NCBI RefSeq assembly: GCF_024138165.1
Contig: NZ_CP100000.1
Location: 1,984,001-2,048,000, forward strand
Length of the DNA: 64,000 nucleotides
Direction: 5' to 3'
DNA from: Halorussus vallis
GTDB lineage: Archaea; Halobacteriota; Halobacteria; Halobacteriales; Haladaptataceae
In this document: positions 33,290 through 41,883 of the stretch, one piece after another
How positions within the stretch are numbered: the first letter of the stretch is position 1
Layout: every line of letters begins with the position of its first letter
Program-made: the position numbers and the translations under genes
Notes under the pieces: model-generated
Database searches by the model: none
Told to the model about the DNA's origin: nothing
Seen by the model: the letters and a program-made list of their open reading frames with translations, nothing else

Positions 33290-35323
33290 ATGCGAAGGTC
33301 AGCAATCGCACTCTCGTTCGTACTGCTCGTCGTCGCCGCGGGGGCGGTTCCGCCCGCGGTGGCGAGCGGAATCGACGCGCAGAACAGTACCGAAATCGAC
33401 GCACAGAGTAGAACCGGAACCGCCGCGGCCGGTCCGGCCGCGGCGGTGGCTCCGTCGAACAACACCACCGGCGCGACGACGCTCACCGTCCTCTCGTACA
33501 ACGACGTCCAGACCGCGATGGCCGAGAACGGCACGCTCCCGCGGATGGTCCACCTGATAAACCGGCGCCGGGCGGCCCACGGCAACCCGACCGTCGTGGT
33601 CGGCGGCGGCGACGAGGTGAGTCCCTACGCGCTCTCGCCGCTCAGCCGGTGGCGGGTGCCGGTGAAGGCGCTGAACGTCCTCGACCCCGCCGCCGAGGTC
33701 GTCGGCAACCACGACCTCGACTACGGCTTCGACGCGGTGGCGAACTTCAGCGAGGCCTCGGAGTTCCCCTGGCTGATGGCCAACATCGTAGACGCCAAGA
33801 CCGGCGAACCGATTCCGGGCACGAAGCCGTACACCGTCGTCGAACGTCAGGGCGTGAAGGTCGGCATCGTGGGCGTGGCAGACGAGAAGATCAAGTCCAA
33901 GACGGCGGTCGACTTCGCCGAGCAGGGCTACGAACTCCGCAACTACTCCGACGTGGCGAGCAGGTACGCCACGATGCTCAAGCAGGAGCGGAACGTCGAC
34001 GTGGTCGTCGTCGCGGCCCACCTGGGCGTCCCCGTGGCGAAGAACCTCGCCAACACCACCGAGAACGTCGACGCCATCGTGGTCGGCGACGACGAAATCG
34101 AGTACCCGCCGCAGGAAACCGGCGGCGCGGTCATCATGGAGGCGGAGGCGCGGGCCGAACACGTCGCCGAACTCAACCTCACGGTCCGGGACGGCGAGGT
34201 CGTCGGGTGGAACGGCCGCCTGTTGAACGTCACCGAGAGCGTGCCGAAGAACGAGACGGTCGCCCGCATCGTCACGCGGGCCCGCGAACGGACCCTGAAC
34301 GAGGTAATCGGGCGCACGACGGTCGCGCTCGACGCCCGGTTCGCCTCGAACTACCACGACGAGACGGCGCTGGGCAACATGATCGGCGACTCGTTCCGGG
34401 CCCAGACCGGCGCCGACGTGGCGATAACCAACGCGGGCGGCATCCGCTCGAACGCCGTCTACGGGCCGGGCAACGTCACCGTCGGTGATGTGTACAACAT
34501 CCTCCCATTCCGGAACACCCTCGTCACGGTCGAGTTGACCGGCGCGGAGTTGAAGCGACTGCTCGCCAGCCAGGTCGTGACGCTCGAGAGCGAAACCGGC
34601 CAGCGCTACGGGCCGGAGTCGCAGTTGCAGGTCAGCGGCGTCACCTACGAGTGGGTCGGCCACGAGAACGCGACACGGATTCGGGACGCGTGGGTCAACG
34701 GCGAACCGCTGGACCCCGAGGCGAACTACACCGTCACGGTCAACTCCTACATGGCCGGATGGGACGGGTCGGTGCTCGAAGACGCGCCGCGAGTCAGCCA
34801 GTCTCACATGCTCTACGGCACCGCGCTGCTGGAGTACGTACGGGACAACACCCCCGTCTCGCCCGAGGACGAGGACCGTATCCGCCGGGTCGACGCGGTG
34901 GTCGAACCCGAGTCGGTGTCGGTCCGCGCGGGCACCGCGACCGTCACGCTCGACGCGCCCGCCGGGGCCAACGCCACCGTCGCGGATAGCTTCTACGCGA
35001 CGCGCGCGCCGGAGGCGCCGCGCGTCGCGGCCGAGTCGGTCGAACTCGACGGCGACACGGTGAGGGTCCGCTTCGACATCTCGGAGTTGAAGCGCCTCGC
35101 CGGCGGGCACGGTGCGGTCGAGATATACGGCGAGTACGACTCGACCGCCTACGACCGGGTGTACTTCGCCCACTCGGTGCTGAACGCCGACCTCGAGCCG
35201 AGCGACTTCGGGAAGAAGCGCGGGCACGAGAAGGATGAGGAGGACGGTCACGGAAAGGACGGGAAACACGACGCGCGAGCACCCATCACGCACGCGACGG
35301 CGACTCCGGTCGCCGTCGCGTAG
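33290..35323 (+). CDS. Exported 5'-nucleotidase / UshA-like metallophosphatase with altered metal site
   Basis: A 677-residue exported protein. A Sec signal peptide (MRRSAIALSFVLLVVAAG) and an Ala/Thr-rich linker precede a calcineurin-like domain (about residues 65-330). The C-terminal 5'-nucleotidase domain (about 340-560) has TNAGGIRSN, LPFRNTLVTVELTG and NSYMAGWDG. The tail contains a charged low-complexity stretch (GKKRGHEKDEEDGHGKDGKH). In the catalytic domain GNHDLDYG and AAHLGVP are intact. However, the first motif reads SYNDVQ where UshA has DxH, and the GHxQ/H motif reads GDDE, so two metal ligands differ. Activity on nucleotides is therefore uncertain. Start chosen from the TATA box about 28 bases upstream. 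Confidence 0.88.
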   Translation: MRRSAIALSFVLLVVAAGAVPPAVASGIDAQNSTEIDAQSRTGTAAAGPAAAVAPSNNTTGATTLTVLSYNDVQTAMAENGTLPRMVHLINRRRAAHGNPTVVVGGGDEVSPYALSPLSRWRVPVKALNVLDPAAEVVGNHDLDYGFDAVANFSEASEFPWLMANIVDAKTGEPIPGTKPYTVVERQGVKVGIVGVADEKIKSKTAVDFAEQGYELRNYSDVASRYATMLKQERNVDVVVVAAHLGVPVAKNLANTTENVDAIVVGDDEIEYPPQETGGAVIMEAEARAEHVAELNLTVRDGEVVGWNGRLLNVTESVPKNETVARIVTRARERTLNEVIGRTTVALDARFASNYHDETALGNMIGDSFRAQTGADVAITNAGGIRSNAVYGPGNVTVGDVYNILPFRNTLVTVELTGAELKRLLASQVVTLESETGQRYGPESQLQVSGVTYEWVGHENATRIRDAWVNGEPLDPEANYTVTVNSYMAGWDGSVLEDAPRVSQSHMLYGTALLEYVRDNTPVSPEDEDRIRRVDAVVEPESVSVRAGTATVTLDAPAGANATVADSFYATRAPEAPRVAAESVELDGDTVRVRFDISELKRLAGGHGAVEIYGEYDSTAYDRVYFAHSVLNADLEPSDFGKKRGHEKDEEDGHGKDGKHDARAPITHATATPVAVA

Positions 35324-35490
35324 GTCGACCGAGTTGGCGATAGGTGAATCGGCCGGGTCGGCGACGGTACGCCGAAGAACGCCGGTTCGCTCATCACTCT
35401 TCTTTCGAACGGTCGCGGAGAAGCCGCGCGAAGCGGCCGAAATCCGCATCCCGCGCCGGATTTATATCTTCCCGCCGCATACCCCCGGCC

Positions 35491-37494
35491 GTGAACGCGC
35501 GCACGAGTGCCCTCGATACGCTCGTCTTCGGCGTGGACGTTCAGAGCGGGGACGTCCGCGGCGACTCGCCCTCCTACGCGCTGGTCGCCTTCGACGGCGA
35601 GAACGTCGACCGCGACGTGGTGAGCCACCGGAAACTCCGGCGACTCGTCGAGCGAGAGGAGCCCGCCTTCCTGGCGACCGACAACATGTACGAACTCGCG
35701 CCCGACAAGGACGCGCTGGTCCACTTCCTCCGGGAACTCCCCGACCGGACGCGACTGGTCCAGGTGACCGGCGCCGAGCGACCCGAACCGCTCTCGCGGG
35801 TCGCCTCGCGCCACGGCGTCCCGTACGGCAAGAAGCCGATGAAGGAGGCCGAGGCGGCCGCCAGGCTGGCGGCCGCCAACGTCGGCTACGAGGTTTCGGC
35901 CTTCGAGAACACGACCACGGTGAAGGTTTCGCGGGGGCGCTCGACCGGCAAGGGCGGGTGGAGCGAGGACCGGTTCACCCGGCGCATCCACGGCGCGGTG
36001 CGCAAGAAGGCCCGCGAAATCGAGAGCGACCTGGAGAAGGCCGGTCTGGCGTTCGAGCGCGAGACGACCGAGAAGTACGGCGGCCTCTCGAACGCCGTCT
36101 TCACGGTCGAGGCCCCGCCCGGCGACATCCCGGTTTCGAACCGGCGGTCGGGCGACGTTCGGGTCGAAATCGAGCGACAGCGCCGCGACGGTATCGAGTT
36201 CGAACCGCTGGCCAAGCGCCGCGACCACGTGCTGGTGGGCATCGACCCGGGCACGACGACGGCCGTCGCGGTGGTCGACCTCGACGGCACGCTCCTCGAC
36301 GTGCTGAGCACCCGCACCGCCGACACCGCCGAGATCATCGAGTGGATAATCGAGCGCGGCCGGCCCGTCGTGGTCGCGGCCGACGTCGAGCCGATGCCCG
36401 AAACCGTCGAGAAGATCCGGCGGAGCTTCGACGCCGCCGGGTGGGAGCCGGCGTCGGACCTCCCGGTCGACGAGAAGCAACACCGGACCCGCGACCACGA
36501 CTACGACAACGACCACGAGCGCGACGCGATGGCGGCGGCGCTCTACGCCTTCGACGACCGCGAGGAACAGTTCGAGCGCATCGCCGCGAAGGTTCCCCCG
36601 AGCATCGACCGCGGAGAGGTCACCGCGCGCGTGGTCGCGGGCGGCGAGAGCGTCGAGGTCGCCCTCGACGCGCTGACCGAGGACGAACCGGTCGAGGAGG
36701 AGGAAACCGAGCACACACCCCGGGAACTCACCGCCGAGGAAAAGCGCATCAAGCAACTGGAGTCGCAGGTCGAGCGACTCGAATCCCACGTCTCGGACCT
36801 CAACGAGACGGTCGCGGAGAAGGACGACCGCATCGAGGAACTCGAGGGCGAACTCACCGACGCCCGCCGCGAGGAGCGCCGCGAGGCCCGCGAGCGCCGG
36901 GCGGTCACCCGCCTCGAACGGCAGAACGACAGACTGGAGCGCCAACTCGACGAGCGCGACGACGAAATCGAGGAACTCGAAGGCAAACTCGCGCGATTGA
37001 AGGAACTCTGGAAGCTCGACCACTCGAACTTCAGCGACGTGGCCGAGAAGAAGCAGGGGCTCGTCCCGGTCAAGCCCGTCGCGAAGTTCACCAACGAGGC
37101 CATCGAGGCGGCCCACGAGAGCTTCGGCCTGGCGACCGACGACGTGGTGTTGCTCCGGGACGCCTCCGGCGCGGGCCGGTCGACCGCCGAGCGCCTCGCG
37201 GAGGTCGAACCCCGGGTCGTCCTCACGCGCGACGGCGGCATCTCGGACATCGCCGACGAGGTGCTGTTCGAGCGCGAGATTCCGGTCGGCCCGGCCGACG
37301 ACGTGACGATTCAGGAGGTCGACGACCTCGCGGTCGCGCGCGACCGCGAGGTCGAGGCGGTCATCGACGACTGGGAGGACCGGGCCGAGGAGCGCCGCAA
37401 GGCCCGGAAGGAGGCCCAGTTGGACCAGCTAATCAGCGAACACCGCGCCGAAACCAAGTACGGGTCGTCGGGCGCGAGCGGTCAGAGCGGGTAG
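35491..37494 (+). CDS. DUF460 protein: RNase H-like nuclease domains with coiled coil
   Basis: A 667-residue archaeal family (COG2433). An N-terminal RNase H-fold segment (FGVDVQSGDVRGDSPSYALV, residues 1-150) precedes a second, clearer RuvC/YqgF-like domain with VGIDPGTTTAVAVVDLDGTLL and VAADVEPMPETVEKI (about 245-350). A long coiled coil follows (about 410-510, KRIKQLESQVERLESHVSDL onwards), then a C-terminal alpha/beta domain. Acidic residues of the RNase H fold are present, so nuclease activity is plausible but unproven. The start is a GTG at 35491 with a textbook TATA box (tttatatc) about 27 bases upstream. Confidence 0.9.
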   Translation: MNARTSALDTLVFGVDVQSGDVRGDSPSYALVAFDGENVDRDVVSHRKLRRLVEREEPAFLATDNMYELAPDKDALVHFLRELPDRTRLVQVTGAERPEPLSRVASRHGVPYGKKPMKEAEAAARLAAANVGYEVSAFENTTTVKVSRGRSTGKGGWSEDRFTRRIHGAVRKKAREIESDLEKAGLAFERETTEKYGGLSNAVFTVEAPPGDIPVSNRRSGDVRVEIERQRRDGIEFEPLAKRRDHVLVGIDPGTTTAVAVVDLDGTLLDVLSTRTADTAEIIEWIIERGRPVVVAADVEPMPETVEKIRRSFDAAGWEPASDLPVDEKQHRTRDHDYDNDHERDAMAAALYAFDDREEQFERIAAKVPPSIDRGEVTARVVAGGESVEVALDALTEDEPVEEEETEHTPRELTAEEKRIKQLESQVERLESHVSDLNETVAEKDDRIEELEGELTDARREERREARERRAVTRLERQNDRLERQLDERDDEIEELEGKLARLKELWKLDHSNFSDVAEKKQGLVPVKPVAKFTNEAIEAAHESFGLATDDVVLLRDASGAGRSTAERLAEVEPRVVLTRDGGISDIADEVLFEREIPVGPADDVTIQEVDDLAVARDREVEAVIDDWEDRAEERRKARKEAQLDQLISEHRAETKYGSSGASGQSG

Positions 37495-37589
37495 CGCTCG
37501 ACCGGGTAGCGTCCAACTCGGATAGCGCCGACGCCGGCGTCGGCGCTGTCCGGCCCGTTTCGATTCCCCGTAGGTCGAGCGGTAGCGAC

Positions 37590-37820
37590 TCACTCCTCGA
37601 TTCGGTCGGCGTGTTCGATCAGGCGTTCGCCGACCGCCCGGGCCACCTCGGGAGTGAGCGTCGCTCGCGCGTGGATTCCTTCGTCGCGCTCGTCGGCCTT
37701 GAGGTGGATGTGGACCGCGCTGTCGGACTCGACGCCGACCGTTCCGCTCTCTTTCACGTACCCTTCCTCGTCGCCGTACTCGAAGCTCCCGTCGATCGTG
37801 GCCTCGTATTCGTCTTCCAT
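37590..37820 (-). CDS. Small acidic protein, function unknown
   Basis: A 76-residue highly acidic protein. Its pattern suggests a beta sheet (MEDEYEATIDGSFEYGDEEG; SAVHIHLKADERDEG) followed by a C-terminal helix (VARAVGERLIEHADRIEE). No family recognised. TATA-like cgcttttgcc about 30 bases before the ATG and haloarchaeal codon use support it as a real gene. It lies between the DUF460 gene and tyrS on the opposite strand to both. Confidence 0.68.
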   Translation of the reverse strand: MEDEYEATIDGSFEYGDEEGYVKESGTVGVESDSAVHIHLKADERDEGIHARATLTPEVARAVGERLIEHADRIEE

Positions 37821-37999
37821 ACCCGGTGTTCACGCTGTCCAGCGGCAAAAGCGTGGTCGCTGAATCAGCGAGCACGGGCTTCCCGGTGTTCGCCGCGAAA
37901 GTCCACCTAAATTCCTTGCGGTGGTGCGCGGAGAACTGCCACGAGAGCCGGCGTCACAGTGTCGGAAGCCTCAAGCCGAACGCGGGACACTCACCGCGT

Positions 38000-38986
38000 A
38001 TGGACGCCTACGAACTCATCACGCGGAACGTCGAGGAGGCCGTCACCGACGAGGAGGTGGAGGCGCTGGCCGACGACCCCGAAGGCAAACGGGTCTACGT
38101 CGGCTACGAGCCCTCCGGCGTGCTCCACATCGGGCACATGCTCACTGCAAACAAGCTCATCGACCTCCAGGACGCGGGGATGGAGGTCGTCGTCCTGCTG
38201 GCCGACGTCCACGCCTACCTCAACGGGAAGGGGAGCTTCGAGGAGATAGAGGAAACCGCCGAGAAGATGCGCCAGCAGTTCCTCGCCTACGGCCTCGACG
38301 AGTCCCAGACCGAGTTCGTCTACGGTTCCGAGTACCAGTTGGAGGAGGACTACGCGCTCGACCTCCACAAACTCGAACTCGGCACGACGCTCAACCGCGC
38401 CCAGCGCGCGATGGCCGAGTTGCAGGGCGGCGAAACCGCGAAGGTCAGCCACATCGTCTACCCCCTGATGCAGGCGCTCGACATCGAATACCTCGACCTC
38501 GACCTCGCCGTGGGCGGGATGGACCAGCGGAAGGTCCACATGCTGATGCGCGAGGAACTGCCGGAAATCGGCTACGACGCCCGGCCGTGCCTCCACACGC
38601 CCATCCTCGCCGACATCGGCACCGGCGAGGGCAAGATGTCGAGCAGTTCGGGCGTCACCATCTCGATGGAGGACTCCACCGAGGACATCGAGGAGAAGGT
38701 CAACTCGGCGTTCTGCCCGCCGACCCGCGACCCCGAGGGCGACCTGGAGAACCCCGTCCTCGAAATCTTCCGGTACCACGTCTTCCCGCGGTTCGAGCGC
38801 GTCGTCGTCGAGCGCCCCGAGAAGTACGGCGGGAACCTGGAGTACGACGACTACGAGTCGCTGGCCGACGACCTGGAGGGCGGCGAACTCCACCCCGCCG
38901 ACGCCAAGTCGGCGCTGGCGTCGTACCTCGACGAACTGGTCGCCCCGGGCCGCGAGAAACTGAAGGAACTGGAAGCGCAGAACTGA
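38000..38986 (+). CDS. tyrS: Tyrosine--tRNA ligase
   Basis: Class I synthetase charging tRNA-Tyr; 328 residues, the compact archaeal type without the bacterial S4 domain. HIGH is at residues 43-46 (VLHIGHMLTANKL), the tyrosine pocket has YGSEYQLEEDYALDLHKL, GGMDQRKVHML is the family signature, and KMSSS begins at residue 212. The start MDAYELITRNVEEA at 38000 matches archaeal TyrRS; the upstream in-frame extension is not conserved-looking. TATA-like cctcaagcc about 30 bases upstream. Confidence 0.96.
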   Translation: MDAYELITRNVEEAVTDEEVEALADDPEGKRVYVGYEPSGVLHIGHMLTANKLIDLQDAGMEVVVLLADVHAYLNGKGSFEEIEETAEKMRQQFLAYGLDESQTEFVYGSEYQLEEDYALDLHKLELGTTLNRAQRAMAELQGGETAKVSHIVYPLMQALDIEYLDLDLAVGGMDQRKVHMLMREELPEIGYDARPCLHTPILADIGTGEGKMSSSSGVTISMEDSTEDIEEKVNSAFCPPTRDPEGDLENPVLEIFRYHVFPRFERVVVERPEKYGGNLEYDDYESLADDLEGGELHPADAKSALASYLDELVAPGREKLKELEAQN

Positions 38987-39138
38987 GCCGTCTCCCCGAA
39001 GTCGCACTTCCCGGTAGACCGGCGGTCGATTCCGACGCCCGCCCCGAAGTTCTTTCTCCACCGTCTCGACCGGCACCGACCGTCTCCGTCAGAACACGGC
39101 AGTCGTCGGTACGGGTCGAGAGCGTTCGGTCGGCCGAC

Positions 39139-39345
39139 TCACTCGAAGCCGCCGCCGCCCATCATCCCGCCGAGGCCGAAACTCGACATGAATCCGGAGA
39201 TGAGGCCCCACGCCACGAGGACGAACCCGACGACGACCAGACCGATGCCGGCCGCGATGAGGAGGTTCTGTATCGCGATGACCGCGATTCCTCCGAGCAG
39301 GAGGAGCACGCCGACGATTCCTTTCGCACCGAGTTTCCCGAGCAT
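39139..39345 (-). CDS. Small two-helix membrane protein (DUF7470-like)
   Basis: A 68-residue protein with two hydrophobic helices (LGAKGIVGVLLLLGGIAVIA; LIAAGIGLVVVGFVLVAWGL) and a Gly/Met-rich C-terminus (GLGGMMGGGGFE). It resembles a haloarchaeal membrane family of unknown function; the DUF number is from memory. The ATG at 39345 has TATA box GTTTAAGT about 28 bases upstream. Its promoter is back-to-back with that of the aIF1A gene. Confidence 0.75.
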   Translation of the reverse strand: MLGKLGAKGIVGVLLLLGGIAVIAIQNLLIAAGIGLVVVGFVLVAWGLISGFMSSFGLGGMMGGGGFE

Positions 39346-39445
39346 ACGACGGGTTCGGTTCGGGTGCGACTTAAACACCCTTGCTCCCGGGACGTGACGG
39401 ACGAACGACGGCATATTTAAACCTCAGGGTCACCAAACCGCAGAC

Positions 39446-39736
39446 ATGAGCGACAACGACGGCGGACGGCGGAAGAACCTCCGCATGCCCGACGACGACG
39501 AGGTCTTCGCCACCGTCACCAACATGCTCGGGGCGAACCGCGTGAAAGTACGATGCGCCGACGGCGTCGAGCGGACCGCCCGCATCCCCGGCAAGATGCA
39601 AAAGCGCATCTGGATTCGCGAGGACGACGTCGTGCTGGTCGAACCGTGGGACTGGCAGGACGAGAAGGCCGACATCACGTGGCGCTACGACAAGCAGGAC
39701 GCCGACCAGCTCCGTCAGGAAGGTCACATCCAATAA
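39446..39736 (+). CDS. eif1A: Translation initiation factor aIF1A
   Basis: A 96-residue S1/OB-fold protein of the archaeal initiation complex that helps 30S scanning and start-site selection. [41 protein letters not shown] and [20 protein letters not shown] are characteristic. TATA element catatttaaacc lies about 27 bases upstream of the ATG. In many archaea it sits directly before RIO1 and the KH-domain gene. Here the same order is kept but with a repeat and a nitroreductase gene between. Confidence 0.97.
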   Translation: MSDNDGGRRKNLRMPDDDEVFATVTNMLGANRVKVRCADGVERTARIPGKMQKRIWIREDDVVLVEPWDWQDEKADITWRYDKQDADQLRQEGHIQ

Positions 39737-40254
39737 GACCACCTTTTGCTGCGGTCGGAAACGCCGCTTCGCGGCGTTTCCTGCCTGACAAAAGCTGGAC
39801 CAAAAGCACCGTCAGAGCTTCGCTCTGACGAGCCTGCGTTCGCTTCGCTCACGCAGACACGGCGTCACCGCCTCGTCGCACGCCGGAGGCGTCCTCCTCG
39901 ACGGTTCCTCGGCCCGCTCGCTCACTTCGTTCGCTCGCGGTACAGAAGAATATGCGCGAGCCTGTGGCTCGCTGGTCGGCGGTCGGTCGAGGAGCGCGTT
40001 ACCGTTCAGAGAGACAATCGCTCGGCCTATAGTTCGCGGAGCGTTCGCGTCGCGCAGCGTTCCCGTCAGGGAGCGCCGCGCTGGCCGCGGAGTAGTCTCG
40101 TCTCTCGCGGGACGGTCACCGTAGATTTTAGATTTCAAATACGTCGGTAACCGTCGCGTCGGTCGGTTACGCCCCGGTCACGACACCACACCCCAATCGG
40201 CAAGACCGCGCGGTTCCGTGCGGGCATTAAAGTCGGAGCCCCTATCCAGAAATA
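39737..40254. other. Intergenic region aIF1A / nitroreductase with repeat B copy 2
   Basis: 518 bases. 39738-39950 is repeat B copy 2. The rest (39951-40254) contains lower-GC patches (gtagattttagatttcaaatacg, about 40122-40144) and no supportable gene. Confidence 0.6.
39738..39950. repeat. Interspersed intergenic repeat family B, copy 2
   Basis: Begins two bases after the aIF1A stop. Block order matches 11009-11160: ACCTTTTGCTG, an 11-bp perfect hairpin (39757-39767 with 39771-39781, loop TTC), CTGGACCAAAAGC, an 8-bp hairpin (39811-39818 with 39822-39829, loop TTC), GCGTCACCGCCTC, and GACGGTTCCTCGGCCCGCTCGCT. Position directly after a stop codon suggests it could also act as a transcript 3' end. 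Confidence 0.82.
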
Positions 40255-40923
40255 ATGGCACCAGAACTGGAGTTCGACGAGCAGGACGTGGCGCACGACG
40301 AGGAACTTCCGGCGGCCATCGAGGCCATCCGGACCCGGCGGTCGGGCCACAACTTCGACCCCGACGCCCAGGCGCTCGACGACGAGACGCTCGAAGAACT
40401 GATTCGCGACGCGGCACTCGCACCGTCGTCGTACAACCTCCAGCCGTGGGAGTTCGTCGCCGTCCAGGACGACGACCGACTGGAGGAAGTCGTCGAGTTG
40501 GCCTACGGCCAGGACCACATCCGGGAGGCCGGCACCGCGATACTCGTGGTGGGCCACACCGAAGCCGAAACCGCCGACCGCGTCTTCGACGAGTGGGAGG
40601 CGGCGGGTCGCATGGACGAGGCGTCCGCCGAGCAGACGAAGGCTCAAACCGTCGAGATGTACGAGGACGAGCGGATGGGCCGAGACTACGGCATCCGGAA
40701 CGCCAGCCTCGCCGCGGAGAACCTGTTGTTGTCCGCGCACGCGCGCGGGCTGAAGGCGACGCCGATGATCGGCTTCGACGCCGAGGGAATCGCGGAGTTC
40801 CTCGACCTGCCCGCCGACAAGGTGCCCGTGATGCTCATCGCGGTCGGGCCGAGCGGCGGCGAGGAACCCGAGCGACTGCCCCGCCGGAGCGTCGACGAGA
40901 TTCTGCACCGCGAGTCGTACTGA
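40255..40923 (+). CDS. Nitroreductase family protein
   Basis: A 222-residue FMN-dependent oxidoreductase family member. IEAIRTRRSGHNFDPDAQ, LAPSSYNLQPWEFVAVQDDD and NASLAAENLLLSAHARGLKA are the FMN-binding and dimer motifs; the C-terminal strand is VPVMLIAVGPSGGEEPERLP. The likely role is NAD(P)H-dependent reduction of nitro compounds, quinones or related substrates in the cytoplasm; the physiological substrate is unknown. It sits between aIF1A and RIO1, two genes usually adjacent in archaea, so it has probably been inserted there. Confidence 0.92.
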   Translation: MAPELEFDEQDVAHDEELPAAIEAIRTRRSGHNFDPDAQALDDETLEELIRDAALAPSSYNLQPWEFVAVQDDDRLEEVVELAYGQDHIREAGTAILVVGHTEAETADRVFDEWEAAGRMDEASAEQTKAQTVEMYEDERMGRDYGIRNASLAAENLLLSAHARGLKATPMIGFDAEGIAEFLDLPADKVPVMLIAVGPSGGEEPERLPRRSVDEILHRESY

Positions 40924-41019
40924 GACGCCGACCGCCAACCGCCGACCGATTGTTTCGGCGATTCGCTTCGCCGCCGCCGACCGACTCCTTTTACCGCTGG
41001 GGGCGCAATAGCGAGATAG

Positions 41020-41883
41020 ATGTCCGAGGAGTACAGCCTGCTCGACCCCGACAACGCCGAGGGCGTCGGCGACGAGTGGGAAGAGATAGACGTAACCGAC
41101 ACCGAGGCCGACCGCATCGCGCGCAAGCGCGACCGCGAGTTCAACCAGTTCCGCGAGCGACTCGTGGACACCGAGCAGTTCAAGGTCGAACAGTCGGTGT
41201 TCGACGACGCGACGCTCGCGGCGCTGTACAAACTCGTCCAGGACGGCTACGTCCAGGCGTTCGGCGGTCCCCTCTCCTCGGGGAAGGAAGCGACCGTCTA
41301 CAGCGCGCTCGGTTCAGAGGAGCGCGGCGAAGTCGCGGTGAAGATCTACCGCATCAACGCCTCGGACTTCCGAGACATGCGCGAGTACCTCGTGGGCGAC
41401 CCCCGGTTCGAGGAACTCGGGGGGAACAAGAAGCGCGTCGTGCTGGCGTGGACCCGCAAGGAGTACGCCAACCTCAAGCGCGCGGCGAAAGCCGGCGTCC
41501 GGGTGCCCGAACCCATCGCGGTCCAGCGCAACGTCCTCGTGATGGAGTTCCTCGGGAGTGACGGCGACCGCGCGCCCACGCTCGACGACGCCCACCTCGA
41601 AAATCCCGAAACGGCCTTCGAGGTCGTCCGCGAGTACATGCGACGGCTCTACGACGCCGGACTGGTCCACGGCGACCTGAGCGAGTACAACATCATCGTC
41701 CACGACGGCGAACTCGTCATCATTGACCTCGGGCAGGCCGTAACCATCCACCACCCCAACAGCGACGAGTTCCTGACGCGGGACTGCGCGAACGTCGCCT
41801 CGTTCTTCCAGCGCCAGGGGATGGAGGTTACGGGCGAGGAGTTGGAGGACTGGGTCCGGGAGAACTCTGACCCCGATAAGTGA
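41020..41883 (+). CDS. rio1: RIO1 family serine protein kinase/ATPase
   Basis: A 287-residue atypical kinase needed for small-subunit ribosome maturation. The acidic N-terminus is followed by the RIO1 loop GPLSSGKEATVYSALG (the usual STGKEA motif here SSGKEA), the VAVKIYRI lysine, catalytic LVHGDLSEYNIIV and the metal-binding VIIDLGQAV. TATA-like ccttttacc lies about 30 bases upstream of the ATG. It belongs with aIF1A upstream and the KH protein downstream, although both gaps are enlarged here. Confidence 0.96.
   Translation: MSEEYSLLDPDNAEGVGDEWEEIDVTDTEADRIARKRDREFNQFRERLVDTEQFKVEQSVFDDATLAALYKLVQDGYVQAFGGPLSSGKEATVYSALGSEERGEVAVKIYRINASDFRDMREYLVGDPRFEELGGNKKRVVLAWTRKEYANLKRAAKAGVRVPEPIAVQRNVLVMEFLGSDGDRAPTLDDAHLENPETAFEVVREYMRRLYDAGLVHGDLSEYNIIVHDGELVIIDLGQAVTIHHPNSDEFLTRDCANVASFFQRQGMEVTGEELEDWVRENSDPDK

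Noticed and set aside
35871-35895. GGCGGCCGCCA hairpin inside the DUF460 gene
   Set aside because: It encodes Ala-rich helix residues natural for the protein, and GC-rich codons easily create such short stems. It is much weaker than the two long palindromes.
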